This document shows, piece by piece, positions 37,176-46,842 of a stretch of DNA of 64,000 nt (position 1 is its first letter; every line of letters starts with the position of its first letter). A program made the position numbers and the translations under genes. The notes below the pieces were generated by a model. That model made no database searches. It saw nothing but the letters and a program-made list of their open reading frames with translations, and was not told the origin of the DNA. The stretch covers positions 4,340,001 through 4,404,000 of the forward strand of contig CAWFHK010000001.1 in the NCBI GenBank assembly GCA_963815655.1, written 5' to 3'. This stretch comes from JAWOLE01 sp963815655 (GTDB lineage: Bacteria; Acidobacteriota; Thermoanaerobaculia; UBA5066; Gp7-AA6).

Positions 37176-40100
37176 ATGAAGTCAGGATACCGATTTACTC
37201 TGGTTCTGTCGGTTTGCCTGCTCTTGCTCGCTCCCATCGTCGTCTTAGCCCAGACGACCGGGACGATCGAGGGCACGATAACCGATCAGAACGGCGGGTC
37301 GTTGCCCGGCGTGACGGTTGAGCTCACCAGTCCCAACCTTCAGGGCACGCGCGTCGCGACCACCGGTAACGACGGGCGCTACCGTTTCATCAGCGTCCCG
37401 CCGGGCGCCTACAAGGTGACGGCGAACCTGTCAGGGATGGGCACCGCGGCCAAGACCGCCACGGTCACGCTCGACTCGACAGCCACCGTCAACCTGCAGA
37501 TGCAGGTTTCGGCCAAGGAAGCCATCACCGTGACCGGCGAGGCGCCTCTCGTGGACACCGCTTCGACCACGACCGGCACCAACTACTCGGCCAAGGTGAT
37601 GGACAAGCTGCCGATCGGGCGCAACTACGCCTCGATCGTGCTCTCGCAGCCGGGCGTCCAGACGGACACCGGAGAGACGCAGGGGCGCTCTCTCGCGATC
37701 TCCGTCTACGGCTCGACCTCGGCGGAGAACCTGTTCCTGATCGACGGCGTCAACACGACGAACGTCATCAAGGGGCTCCAGGGCAAGACCATCAACACCG
37801 AGTTCATCCAGGAAGTGGAAGTCAAGACGGGCGGCTACCAGGCCGAGTACGGCCGGAACACCGGCGGCGTGGTCAACGTGATCACCAAGTCGGGCGGCAA
37901 CGAGTTCCACGGCGACTTGTTCGGCTACTACAACCCGCCGAGCTTCTCGGCGAAGCAGCGGTTCGACACCACCTCGGCGTTCGCGCAGAGCGGAGACGCC
38001 GACACGAACTCCACAGGCACCATTACCAAGGACGTGGATCGCCGCGAGGGGGGCGTGGACCTGGGCGGCTTCTTTCTCAAGGACCACATCTGGTTCTACG
38101 GCGCCTACGACCGCGTCGTGAACGACCAGAAGCTCGAGCCGATCACGGGGGCGCGCCAGGGCGAGCTGTTTCCGCAGAAGCAGATCTCGAACCTGTGGGC
38201 GGCCAAGCTGACGTTCAACGTGGCCCAGGGGACGACCATCGTCGGCACGATGTTCGCCGACCCGCAGGTCAATACGGGCGCGCTGCTCCGTCCGCTCGGC
38301 TTCAACCCCTTCAGCTACAACGGCCGGCGCGACATCGGCGGCACGGATTGGGCGGCCCGGTTCAACCAGCTCTTCGGCTCCTTCGGAATCCTGACCGGTC
38401 AGTACAGCCGGCACAAGGACCGCTTCCAGACGAAGCCCGACGGGCTGGATGTCCAGCGCGTCACCGATGCGACCCTGACCCCGAACATCGTGACGGGCGG
38501 CTACGGGAGCGTCTTCGGCCCGACCGTCAACAACATCTCCCAGCGCGACTTGTACTCGGGCAGCTTCACCGGTTATATCGGGAACAACGAGTTCAAGGTT
38601 GGCGGCGACTACTCGAAGGACGCGACGTCCGGCGCGACGTACTACACGGGTGGCCAGTTCGTCGTCGTCCGCGCGTGCGGCACGGGAGTGAACACCTGCG
38701 ACCTGTCCAGGGCTCCCTCCTATACGAACGCCAACGGTGTGACGCTCCCGGTGTACTACGAGCACCGCGTCTTCACGGCAGACGCCACGGACCTGACGCC
38801 TCTGGCCCAGGCGCCGTTCGACACGCCGACCAAGCGCTGGGGCGCGTACGTCCAGGACCAGTGGCGGATCATCCCGACGTTGACGGTCAACGCCGGCCTG
38901 CGCTGGGACCAGGAACACTACTTCGCCGGCGACGGGCACACGGCCTTCAAGCTCCTGAACCAGTGGGCGCCGCGTTTCGGCTTCGTATGGGACTTCGTGG
39001 GCGACGGCACGAGCAAGCTCTACGGCTCGGGCGGGCGCTTCTATTTCGCGATCCCGACGGACCTGAACGCCCGCGTCTTCTCGGCCAATACGCAGGTACG
39101 CAACTACAACTACAGCCCGACGGCCACGAACCAGGATTTCGGTGGGCGCTCCCGCCTGATCCAGGTCGGTTCCTTCGCCGGCGAGCCGGTGGAACCGGGC
39201 CTCAAGGCCTCCTACCAGGATGAGTACACCCTGGGCGTCGAGAAGGCGCTCGACCCGACCCTGTCGGTCGGCATCAAGGGGACGTACCGCTCACTTGGCC
39301 GCACGGTCGAAGACCGGTGCGACCTCGACTACACCGACCCGCTCGCCCTCGGCTCCACCTGCGGCATCTTCAACCCGGGCGGCAACGGCCCGGTTGCCAA
39401 CGGCGTGATCAAGACGTGCGACACTTCCGCCAACCCCACGGACCCGAACGCGGATCTCTGCAACCTGCCGGGTGTGCCTGTGGGCAACGCGAAGCGGATC
39501 TTCCGCGGCATCGAGCTGACGGCGCGCAAGGCGTTCTCGCAGACGTTGTGGGCGCAGGCGTCGTACCTGTACTCGACCCTGCGGGGCAACTACTCGGGCG
39601 CGATCCGCGAGGCCTCCGGCCAAACGGACCCCGGGATCAACGCCGACTACGACTACTGGCAGTTCAGCATCAACGGGTACGGCAACCTGGAGCTCGACCG
39701 GCCCCACCAGTTCCGCGTCGACGCGGTTTACAACGCGCCGTTCGGTCTGTCGGTCGGCGGGCAGTTCTACGTCAGGAGCGGGGTCCCGACCTCGCGCCTG
39801 GGCTACTACAACAGCTTCTATCCGGACCTGCTGTACCTCGATACGCGCGGCACAGCCGGACGCCTGCCGGTGGACTACGAGGCGAATCTCTCGCTGGCTT
39901 ACAACGTCAACGTCGGGCCGGTGACGATCACCCCGCAGCTCTACATCTTCAATCTCCTGAATCGGCAGACGGTCACGGGCGTTGACCAGGCCTTCAACAA
40001 CATCACCGGGGCCTACGTCACGACAGTGGGCAGCCCGTTCTATGGTCAAGCGGGCATCGAGCCCGGTTCCGGCGGCTGCCCGGCGTCGGCCACCGCGCCG

Positions 40101-40184
40101 TGCTCGGACAACGTGGACTACCGCAAGGCCCAGACACGCGTGGCCGCGCGGTTCCTGCGGGCGGCTCTGAAGATCTCCTTCTAA
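37176..40184 (+). CDS. TonB-dependent receptor with carboxypeptidase-regulatory-like domain (Oar-like)
   Basis: 1002 residues. Signal peptide about 1-26. Residues 27-110 are a CarboxypepD_reg-like beta domain (GTIEGTITDQNGGSLPGVTV, GRYRFISVPPGAYKVTA). A plug domain follows (LPIGRNYASIVLSQPGVQ, NLFLIDGVNTTN, EVEVKTGGYQAEYGRNTGG), then a long outer-membrane beta-barrel ending in LRAALKISF with the usual terminal Phe. This architecture is abundant in Acidobacteriota and resembles myxobacterial Oar. It has its own sigma-54 promoter, strong ribosome-binding site and terminator, so it is monocistronic. The ligand is unknown. Confidence 0.9.
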   Translation: MKSGYRFTLVLSVCLLLLAPIVVLAQTTGTIEGTITDQNGGSLPGVTVELTSPNLQGTRVATTGNDGRYRFISVPPGAYKVTANLSGMGTAAKTATVTLDSTATVNLQMQVSAKEAITVTGEAPLVDTASTTTGTNYSAKVMDKLPIGRNYASIVLSQPGVQTDTGETQGRSLAISVYGSTSAENLFLIDGVNTTNVIKGLQGKTINTEFIQEVEVKTGGYQAEYGRNTGGVVNVITKSGGNEFHGDLFGYYNPPSFSAKQRFDTTSAFAQSGDADTNSTGTITKDVDRREGGVDLGGFFLKDHIWFYGAYDRVVNDQKLEPITGARQGELFPQKQISNLWAAKLTFNVAQGTTIVGTMFADPQVNTGALLRPLGFNPFSYNGRRDIGGTDWAARFNQLFGSFGILTGQYSRHKDRFQTKPDGLDVQRVTDATLTPNIVTGGYGSVFGPTVNNISQRDLYSGSFTGYIGNNEFKVGGDYSKDATSGATYYTGGQFVVVRACGTGVNTCDLSRAPSYTNANGVTLPVYYEHRVFTADATDLTPLAQAPFDTPTKRWGAYVQDQWRIIPTLTVNAGLRWDQEHYFAGDGHTAFKLLNQWAPRFGFVWDFVGDGTSKLYGSGGRFYFAIPTDLNARVFSANTQVRNYNYSPTATNQDFGGRSRLIQVGSFAGEPVEPGLKASYQDEYTLGVEKALDPTLSVGIKGTYRSLGRTVEDRCDLDYTDPLALGSTCGIFNPGGNGPVANGVIKTCDTSANPTDPNADLCNLPGVPVGNAKRIFRGIELTARKAFSQTLWAQASYLYSTLRGNYSGAIREASGQTDPGINADYDYWQFSINGYGNLELDRPHQFRVDAVYNAPFGLSVGGQFYVRSGVPTSRLGYYNSFYPDLLYLDTRGTAGRLPVDYEANLSLAYNVNVGPVTITPQLYIFNLLNRQTVTGVDQAFNNITGAYVTTVGSPFYGQAGIEPGSGGCPASATAPCSDNVDYRKAQTRVAARFLRAALKISF

Positions 40185-40203
40185 CTTTCCGAGGATTCCA
40201 TCG

Positions 40204-40229
40204 GGGGCGGCTTCGGCCGCCCCTTTTTT
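40204..40229 (+). terminator. Rho-independent terminator after the TonB-dependent receptor
   Basis: An 8-bp stem GGGGCGGC and GCCGCCCC with a TTCG tetraloop, followed by TTTTTT. Confidence 0.95.
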
Positions 40230-40291
40230 CTGCGCCGCCTCGTTCCGCGGGCGCCCGGCGGGCGTAGAATCAAAGAACCCTGGAGGTTCCC

Positions 40292-41401
40292 ATGCGCCGC
40301 ATCTCTTCCCTCTTCCTTTGTCTCTTCCTCGTCGGTTCGCTCCTCTCGGCGTCTCCGCTTCTGCAGCTCTTCCAGAAGGCCAAGGACCAGTTCCGCCTCG
40401 GCGCGTACGCCGATTCCCTCGCGACGCTGTCGAAAATCGAGACGGAAGGCGAGCAACCGGAAAACCAGCCATACCGCGCGCCATTGCGTCCCGGCGTCGC
40501 TTTCTATCGCGGCGCCTGTCTGGCCGCGCTCGGCCGGGACGGGGAGGCCCGCGAAGAGTTCGAAATCTTCCTGGCCTTTTCTCCAACGGCCTCGCTCGAT
40601 CCGGGGATGTACCCCAAGAAGGTCATCGCTGTTCTCGAGGAAACCCGCCGCAACCTGAAGCGGCCCAAGGACACGAGCCCGCCGGCCGAGGACGGTTCGA
40701 TCGCGGCGGCCTACGGGGCTTATATCCGGTCCTCCGACGGCCACCAGCCGGAGCTCGGCGAGGATTGGGCGGAGGGGCCCGTGCGCTGCCTGCTGACCCC
40801 GGAGGAGCGGCGGGCCTTCACCCAGATGTTCAATCCCGTCTCCCGTTCCGAGTTCGTCACGGCCTTCTGGAAAGCCAGGGATCCGAGGCCGGAGACCGAG
40901 GAGAACGAGTTTCGCGAGGAATTCGAGAAGAGAGTCGCCTTCGCCGACAGTCATTTCACGGAGAACGAGGTTCGCGGAAGCCTGACCGATCGGGGGACGG
41001 TTTTCCTGTTGCTCGGACCGCCGACATACATCGGCCGCAGGCCGATCGGGGCGGGAGAGGACTCGACGGAGCCGGCGGGCATGGCGCGCTACTCCCGCAA
41101 CGACATCACGACCGTGGAAAAGTCCGGGGGAAACACCAGCGCGAAAAACGTGCTCATCGACAGCATGACGGGACCAGGGGCCCAGATGCTGGACAGCGGC
41201 GCGAACTGGCGAGAGATCTGGCATTACCGCCGGGAGCTTCTCCCGAAGGGTCTGCCCTATGGACAGGTGGACTTCGAGTTCATCACCCGGCAGGGATACG
41301 GAAAGAACGTCCTCCAGCGCGAGGCGGCTCCCCTGAATACGATGGACGCGGCCCGCAAGGCAATCCTCGTCGACCGGGGTTCTCTGCGCTCCACCGGATA
41401 G
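40292..41401 (+). CDS. GWxTD-domain protein
   Basis: 369 residues with a signal peptide (about 1-20). The N-terminal part has TPR-like helices (LFQKAKDQFRLGAYADSLATL, YRGACLAALGRDGEAREEFEIFL). The region LTPEERRAFTQMFNPVSRSEFVTAFWKARDP followed by DRGTVFLLLGPPTY is the GWxTD domain typical of Acidobacteriota secreted proteins. TGGAGG before the ATG is a fair ribosome-binding site. The function of the family is unknown. Confidence 0.75.
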   Translation: MRRISSLFLCLFLVGSLLSASPLLQLFQKAKDQFRLGAYADSLATLSKIETEGEQPENQPYRAPLRPGVAFYRGACLAALGRDGEAREEFEIFLAFSPTASLDPGMYPKKVIAVLEETRRNLKRPKDTSPPAEDGSIAAAYGAYIRSSDGHQPELGEDWAEGPVRCLLTPEERRAFTQMFNPVSRSEFVTAFWKARDPRPETEENEFREEFEKRVAFADSHFTENEVRGSLTDRGTVFLLLGPPTYIGRRPIGAGEDSTEPAGMARYSRNDITTVEKSGGNTSAKNVLIDSMTGPGAQMLDSGANWREIWHYRRELLPKGLPYGQVDFEFITRQGYGKNVLQREAAPLNTMDAARKAILVDRGSLRSTG

Positions 41402-41465
41402 GCAGGCTTCCGAAGTCCTCGCCGGAAGGAATCGGCCCTCGGACCGGCGTGTTAGATTCCGGGTA

Positions 41466-42563
41466 GTGCGAAAATCCTCTCTGCTGGCGCTCCTGCTCTG
41501 GTGCGCCGTCCCCTTTGCGTCCTCCGCGCAGCCTTCCGTGGCGGACAGGATCGCCGCGTATTTCCGGGGGTGGTACACCCACATCCCCGGAAGCGAGGTC
41601 GTGGCCAGGCCGACGAGGGAAGTCGTCTTGCGCGGCCTGGAGGCGTATCGCGTGGAGCGGCACTCTCCTTCGAAGTCCCACCAGGAGTCCGGCATCGCGC
41701 TCTACGACGCCGCGGCCGGCGAGGTCTTCGTCGGCGACGTGTTCAACGATCCGGAACGCGCCGCGGCCCACCGTCCCTTCGACCGGGACCGCGATCGGCC
41801 CAACATCGAGGCCTCGCTCCGCGCGATGTTCGGGCTCCCCGTCGCCGTCGAGGTGGGCTCCCCATCCCGCGTCTCTCTCACTCCGCTGACGCTGTCCATC
41901 CGGCAGGAAGAGGAGGACGATGCCGTCGCCTCGCGGACGGGCTTCATCTCCAACGACGGCGCCGCCCTGATGCTCGGCGAGTTTCACTTCCTGGCCGGGA
42001 GCCCCGAGGCCTACCGCGAGCGGGTCCTCTCCCGCAATGAAGGGATCCGCGTGGAACCGGGCCGCTTCACGGTGACCGAGTTTCTGGATTTCCAGTGCGA
42101 CCGGTGCCGCGTCCGCACGCCGGACGTGCGCCGCGAGGTGACGGAAAAGGGGGGAACCGTCGAGGTCCATTTCCTCCCGATCGTGAAGATGCACAACTGG
42201 GCCTTCGCCGCCGCCGAGGCCGCGGCCGCCCTCGCGGGCGTCCGGCCCGAGCTCTACCGGCGCTACGAGGAGAGCGTCTTCGCCCGCGCGAGCGGGATGT
42301 CTCCCGCCGCGGCCCGTGAGCTGGCGGCGGACATCGCCGAGGCGGCGGGCGTCCGCGAGGCGTACGGCGCCGAGCTCTCGAGCGGCCGGGCGCGGGGCCG
42401 GGTCCTGCGCGACATCGGCCTCGCGATGCGATTGGGAGTCGTGGCGACCCCCTCCTTCATCTACAAGGGGGTCCTCCTTCCCGGAGAAAAGGGGCAGCTC
42501 GAGGTCTATCTCTTCGAAAGACTGCCGGCGTCCCCGCGCCCGACGCCCCGCCGGGCGAAGTGA
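41466..42563 (+). CDS. DsbA-like thioredoxin-fold protein with CDRC motif
   Basis: 365 residues. Signal peptide about 1-21. An N-terminal domain of about 170 residues with no named family is followed by a thioredoxin-4/DsbA-like domain starting at FTVTEFLDFQCDRCRVRTPDVRRE and the cis-Pro loop VVATPSFIYKG. The CxxC is CDRC. The N-terminal domain resembles that of the protein at 44612, so the two are paralogues. Expected to act as a periplasmic thiol oxidoreductase. GTG start; ends by GTGA overlap with the phosphodiesterase gene. Confidence 0.75.
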   Translation: MRKSSLLALLLWCAVPFASSAQPSVADRIAAYFRGWYTHIPGSEVVARPTREVVLRGLEAYRVERHSPSKSHQESGIALYDAAAGEVFVGDVFNDPERAAAHRPFDRDRDRPNIEASLRAMFGLPVAVEVGSPSRVSLTPLTLSIRQEEEDDAVASRTGFISNDGAALMLGEFHFLAGSPEAYRERVLSRNEGIRVEPGRFTVTEFLDFQCDRCRVRTPDVRREVTEKGGTVEVHFLPIVKMHNWAFAAAEAAAALAGVRPELYRRYEESVFARASGMSPAAARELAADIAEAAGVREAYGAELSSGRARGRVLRDIGLAMRLGVVATPSFIYKGVLLPGEKGQLEVYLFERLPASPRPTPRRAK

Positions 42564-44599
42564 AGCCCGCCTCCCGCCTCTCGTCGCAGGCGATCGGGCT
42601 CGCGCTGACGGCGCTCGTCGCCTGCGGCCGCGGAGGCCAGGAGGGGAGCGCGGCGGCGCCGGCGCCCGCCGCTCCGCAAGTCTCCGCGCCCCCCGTCGAG
42701 AGCGCGGACAATCCCTCCCGGGCGCGGCGGGCCGCCGGAGCGTCGAGCCCGGTCCTCTTCATCGGGCTGGACGGACTCGACTTCGAGATCCTCGACCGCC
42801 TGTCCGCGCAGGGGCGCATGCCGAATTGGAAGCGCCTCGCGGCGGAGGGGTACACGACCCGGATCACGAGCTTCGTGCCGATCCTGTCGCCGGTCGTCTG
42901 GACGACGATCGCGACGGGCGTCGGTCCCGACAAGCACCGCGTGCTCGATTTCCAGGAGGTGGATCCGAAGAGCGGCCAGAAGGTCCCGATCTCCGGCGTT
43001 TCCCGGGCGGTGCCGGCCGTCTGGAACCTCGCCTCCGCGGCGGGCCGGAGCGTCGGCGTCGTGGGATGGTGGGCCACGCATCCGGCCGAGGAGGTCAAGG
43101 GCTTCTTCATCTCCGACCACGCGAGCCCCATCCTCTACGGCAAGCTGTCCCTCTCGGGAGTCGCCTTCCCGGCTTCCCTGTCTCCCGGCGTGGGGCAGAT
43201 CCTCGCCCGCGACGGCCGCGTCACGGAGGCGGACCTGGCCCCGTTCGTGGATGTCCCGGCCGCGGAGATCTCGCAAGCCCTCGGCAGCGGCCAGGGGATG
43301 GAGAACCGGATCGTGGCGCTCTCGCGCATTCTCTCGGCCACCCGCGTGTATCAGAGCGTGGCGCGCGATCTCTACGACAGGAACCTTCCCGACCTGATGA
43401 TGCTGTACATCGAAGGGACCGACGAGATCGGGCACGTCTTCGCGCCGGACACGCCACCCCGGCTCGCGTGCGTCTCGGACGAGGACTTCCGCCGTTACCA
43501 GAACGCGGTCGCGGTCTACTACGGCGTCGTCGACCGGATGCTCGGACAGTGGATGCGCCGCGCCGAGGAGGACCACGCGACGCTCGTCGTCCAGTCCGAC
43601 CACGGATTCAAATGGGGAGAGGACCGCCCCTGCGAGCGCTCCTCGCTCAACTGGAGCACGGCGGCGTACTGGCATCGCCTGGAAGGCGTGTTCGCCGCCT
43701 GGGGAGCGCGCGTCCGGCCGGGCAAGGGGAGCGGCGCCCGCCCCACGATGTTCGACTCCGCGCCGACGGTGCTCGCGCTGCTGGGGCTCCCGGCCGACCG
43801 CCGGATGACCGGCCATCCCATCGCCGCGGCATTCCGCGACCTGCCGTCCCCCGCGAAACGGGACCTGTACGCCGGCGTCACGGTCCGGCGCGTGCCGGGA
43901 GGAGAGATGTCCGACGCCGAAAGGAGCGAATACACGAAGAAGCTCCTCGCGCTCGGCTACCTCTCCGGCAGCGAGGCGAAGCCCCTCGCGCCGACCGGCG
44001 GGGAGCGGCCCGGGATGACGGAAGGGGCCTGGAACAACCTCGGCCTCTACGAGCGGGAAACGCTCGGGGACCTGCGCTCCGCCCGCGATGCCTTCGAGAA
44101 AGCGCTCGCCCTGCGCCCCGGCTATCATTCTCCGATGTTCAACCTGGCCATCCTCTACCGGACGCAGAAAGACGGCGCGCGGGCGCGCGACTGGCTCTTC
44201 CGCTCGTTCGCGGCGGGGCACGCAGACCCGGAGGGGACGCTCCTGGGCTGGGTCAACTGGTACGAGGAGCACGGCGCCGCCGCCGAGGCCGTGCCGCTGC
44301 TGGAGCGCGCGGTCGCCGAATTTCCGCAGAACGAGGTCTTCGCCCGCGCTCTCGGCATCTCCCGCTTCAAGAGGAAAGACTGCCCGGGAGCCGCCGCGGT
44401 CGTGGCTCCTTTCGAGCAGAAGACGTCCGATCCGGCGACCCTGAACTCGCTCGCCCTGTTCCAGACGTGCCTCGGCAAGCGTCAGGATGCTATCGTGCTG
44501 CTGGAACGGTCCCTGGCCCTGAAGCCGGACCAGCCGGGGGCGATCCAAAGCCTGAACATCCTGAGAAACGGTCCCGCGTCTCGAAACCCCGAGAAGTGA
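42560..44599 (+). CDS. Alkaline-phosphatase-superfamily phosphodiesterase with TPR tail, putative lipoprotein
   Basis: 679 residues. The N-terminus ends in LALTALVAC, a lipobox-like signal. Residues about 60-470 are a type I phosphodiesterase/nucleotide pyrophosphatase domain: VLFIGLDGLDFEIL (metal Asp), PILSPVVWTTIATGVGPDKH (nucleophile Thr region), YIEGTDEIGHVF and VVQSDHGFKWGED. The last 190 residues contain TPR-like helices (NNLGLYERETLGDLRSARDAFEKAL, MFNLAILYRTQKDG). Such proteins are recurrent in Acidobacteriota. Acts outside the inner membrane; the substrate is not evident. It lies between two DsbA-like genes. Confidence 0.8.
   Translation: MKPASRLSSQAIGLALTALVACGRGGQEGSAAAPAPAAPQVSAPPVESADNPSRARRAAGASSPVLFIGLDGLDFEILDRLSAQGRMPNWKRLAAEGYTTRITSFVPILSPVVWTTIATGVGPDKHRVLDFQEVDPKSGQKVPISGVSRAVPAVWNLASAAGRSVGVVGWWATHPAEEVKGFFISDHASPILYGKLSLSGVAFPASLSPGVGQILARDGRVTEADLAPFVDVPAAEISQALGSGQGMENRIVALSRILSATRVYQSVARDLYDRNLPDLMMLYIEGTDEIGHVFAPDTPPRLACVSDEDFRRYQNAVAVYYGVVDRMLGQWMRRAEEDHATLVVQSDHGFKWGEDRPCERSSLNWSTAAYWHRLEGVFAAWGARVRPGKGSGARPTMFDSAPTVLALLGLPADRRMTGHPIAAAFRDLPSPAKRDLYAGVTVRRVPGGEMSDAERSEYTKKLLALGYLSGSEAKPLAPTGGERPGMTEGAWNNLGLYERETLGDLRSARDAFEKALALRPGYHSPMFNLAILYRTQKDGARARDWLFRSFAAGHADPEGTLLGWVNWYEEHGAAAEAVPLLERAVAEFPQNEVFARALGISRFKRKDCPGAAAVVAPFEQKTSDPATLNSLALFQTCLGKRQDAIVLLERSLALKPDQPGAIQSLNILRNGPASRNPEK
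42569..42582. repeat. Short heptamer remnant (GCCTCCC type)
   Basis: GCCTCCC followed by GCCTCTC at the start of the phosphodiesterase gene. Only two units, so it could be chance, but it matches the family and sits at a gene boundary like the others. Confidence 0.35.
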
Positions 44600-44611
44600 A
44601 AGAGGAAAAAA

Positions 44612-45742
44612 ATGAAGACGAGAATCGTAACGGTCCTCCTGCTCTCCGGCGCCCTGGCCGCGGCAGCCCCGCGGGCGGCTTCGAGCAAGGCGCCCGCTCC
44701 GCCGGGAATCGAGAAACAGCTCGAGGTCTACGCCGCTCGTTTCCTCCCGTTCGATCCGGAGACGAAGGTCACCGTGGCGCGGTCCGGGGAGGCGTTGACG
44801 GGCTTCTTCGCGTTCAAGATCAAACGCACCGGGCGCTACGAGAAGCTGAACGTGGACCGCGTGGTTTTCGTCTCGGAGGACGGAAAGTGGTTCTTCGCCG
44901 GCGACAATCTGCCCAACACGTCCCCGCGTCCCGTTCGGAGCACCCAGGACCTCGCCTGGATCGACGAGAAGCTCGGGAAGCTCTACCGCACGTCCGTGCA
45001 TGCCGTCCTCGCGCCCGACCGGGACGCGGGAGGGCTCAAGGGGGTCGCGCTCCAGATGGAGACGGGCTACGGCGCCGTCCGGATGCCGGGCTACGTCACG
45101 CCCGACGGGAAGATGTACCTGCAGGGATCCCTCTGGGATTTCCGGATGGATCCGCGGGCGGAGCGCCGCCGCAAGATCGACCTCTCCGCCAACCGCGCGA
45201 CCGGCCCGGCGGACGCCGCGGTCACCATCGTGGAATACGCCGACATGGAGTGCGGCTATTGCAAGTTCCGTGGCCTGCAGATGGACCGTTTGCTGGCCGC
45301 CAACGCCGGCATCGTGAACGTCCGCCGGCACTACAAGTTCTTCCCGCTCTGGATGGGGCACGTCTGGTCGATGAAGGCGGCCTCCGCGGCCGACTGCATC
45401 TTCAAGTTCGCCGGCGCTCCCTCGATGTTCCGCTTCAAGGAGCAGGTCTACGCCCGCCAGGACACGATGACGGTCGCCGGAGTGGACGAGCTCGCCCTCA
45501 CGACCGCGGAATCCGAAGGGGTCTCGTCCGCCGATCTGCTCTCCTGCTACCTGAAGGAGGACAGCTTCTCGCGGGTGCGGCGCGACCTGGAGGAAGGCTA
45601 CCGCCTGGGAATCAACTCGACTCCCACCTACTACGTGGACGGCACGGAGGTCGCGTGGGTCGAGAACAAGGTCATGGAAGACCTGCTCCGGACGCTCTTC
45701 CCCAAGATGAAGACCATCTCCTACGAGCCCACGAAGAAATAG
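44612..45742 (+). CDS. DsbA-like thioredoxin-fold protein with CGYC motif
   Basis: 376 residues. Signal peptide about 1-24. An N-terminal domain of about 180 residues (LEVYAARFLPFDPETKVTV, VVFVSEDGKWFFAGDNL) is followed by a thioredoxin-4/DsbA-like domain with VTIVEYADMECGYCKFRG and the cis-Pro loop GINSTPTYYVDG. It is a paralogue of the gene at 41466 with a different redox motif. Probably oxidises or isomerises periplasmic thiols. Start 12 bases after the phosphodiesterase stop; likely one operon with it. Confidence 0.8.
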   Translation: MKTRIVTVLLLSGALAAAAPRAASSKAPAPPGIEKQLEVYAARFLPFDPETKVTVARSGEALTGFFAFKIKRTGRYEKLNVDRVVFVSEDGKWFFAGDNLPNTSPRPVRSTQDLAWIDEKLGKLYRTSVHAVLAPDRDAGGLKGVALQMETGYGAVRMPGYVTPDGKMYLQGSLWDFRMDPRAERRRKIDLSANRATGPADAAVTIVEYADMECGYCKFRGLQMDRLLAANAGIVNVRRHYKFFPLWMGHVWSMKAASAADCIFKFAGAPSMFRFKEQVYARQDTMTVAGVDELALTTAESEGVSSADLLSCYLKEDSFSRVRRDLEEGYRLGINSTPTYYVDGTEVAWVENKVMEDLLRTLFPKMKTISYEPTKK

Positions 45743-45804
45743 CCGGGATCTCCTGAGAGGCTTTGCCGCCCCTACGGGACGATGAAGAACGGCCGGGACC
45801 GTGG

Positions 45805-46839
45805 TCAGTTCTGTAACGTCGCGGTCGTGGCGCGCTGGCGTCGGGCGGCGGCGATCGCGGCCAGGTGCTCCTCGAATGTGCGGGAGAACCTGTGTCCGCC
45901 CGAGGCGTCCGCGACGAAATAGAGGTAATCGGTCCTGGCCGGGTTCACGGCCGACTTCAAAGCGTTCACGCCGGGGTTGCAGATCGGTCCCGGCGGCAAG
46001 CCGGCAAAGGCGTAGGTGTTGTAAGGGGAGTCATAGGCATAGTCGGATCGGTAGAGCGTGCCGGTCCACTTCTTGTCCCGCCTCAAGGCATAGATCACGG
46101 TCGGGTCCGCCTGGAGCCGCATGCCTCTCTTCAGGCGATTCAAGTACACGGACGCGATCTCGGGTCCCTCGCTCGGGAGCCCGCTTTCCTTCTCGACGAT
46201 CGAGGCGAGCGTGACGGCCTGCTCGAGCGTCAGGCCGAGCCGCTGCGCCTTCTCCCGCATCTCGGGCGTGAAGTTCCTGCGGAACTCCGCGATCATCAGG
46301 TCCACGATCGCGCGGGCCGGAGTCGAGCGCGTCACGAGGTAAGTGTCGGGAAAGAGGAACCCTTCCAGGTCCGAGACGCCGCTGGTCAATCCCGGGAGCA
46401 GCTCGGTTTCCTGGAGGGCCCGCTGGAATCCCTCCGGACCCCCGATGCCGCGGCTCCAGAAGAGCTGGAAGGTCTCCTCGGCGGTCAGGCCGTCCGGCAC
46501 CACCACGGAGTACTTGACGACCTCGCCGCGTCCCATCCGGTTGATGACCTCGTCGATCGGCATCGGCCGGTCGAAGCGGTATTCGCCCGCCTGGAGGCGG
46601 GTCCGGCTTCGATAGAGCCTGTAGTAAAGCTCCGCCACCCGGCCATCGGGGACGACGCCGGTCTCGGCGAGCCTTCGAAAGATCTGCGCGGTGGTCGTGC
46701 CCTGCGGGAAGACGATCGTGAGAGTGGAAGGCGTCCCCGGCCGGGAAGGATGCTCCAGCCGGTAGTAGAGAACACCCGCCGCCGCCACCGCCAGCGCGGC
46801 CAGGAGGATCGCCACCCCAGCCAGGTGTTTGGCGCGCAT
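45805..46839 (-). CDS. mltG: Endolytic murein transglycosylase
   Basis: 344 residues, standard length. N-terminal membrane helix, then a LysM-like domain and the YceG/MltG catalytic domain with the active Glu in ASIVEKESGLPSE, then RLQADPTVIYAL and YNTYAFAGLPPGPICNPG. It cuts nascent glycan strands at the outer face of the inner membrane to set their length. Adjacent to ruvX with a three-base gap, a common bacterial pairing. Confidence 0.95.
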   Translation of the reverse strand: MRAKHLAGVAILLAALAVAAAGVLYYRLEHPSRPGTPSTLTIVFPQGTTTAQIFRRLAETGVVPDGRVAELYYRLYRSRTRLQAGEYRFDRPMPIDEVINRMGRGEVVKYSVVVPDGLTAEETFQLFWSRGIGGPEGFQRALQETELLPGLTSGVSDLEGFLFPDTYLVTRSTPARAIVDLMIAEFRRNFTPEMREKAQRLGLTLEQAVTLASIVEKESGLPSEGPEIASVYLNRLKRGMRLQADPTVIYALRRDKKWTGTLYRSDYAYDSPYNTYAFAGLPPGPICNPGVNALKSAVNPARTDYLYFVADASGGHRFSRTFEEHLAAIAAARRQRATTATLQN

Positions 46840-46842
46840 CGT

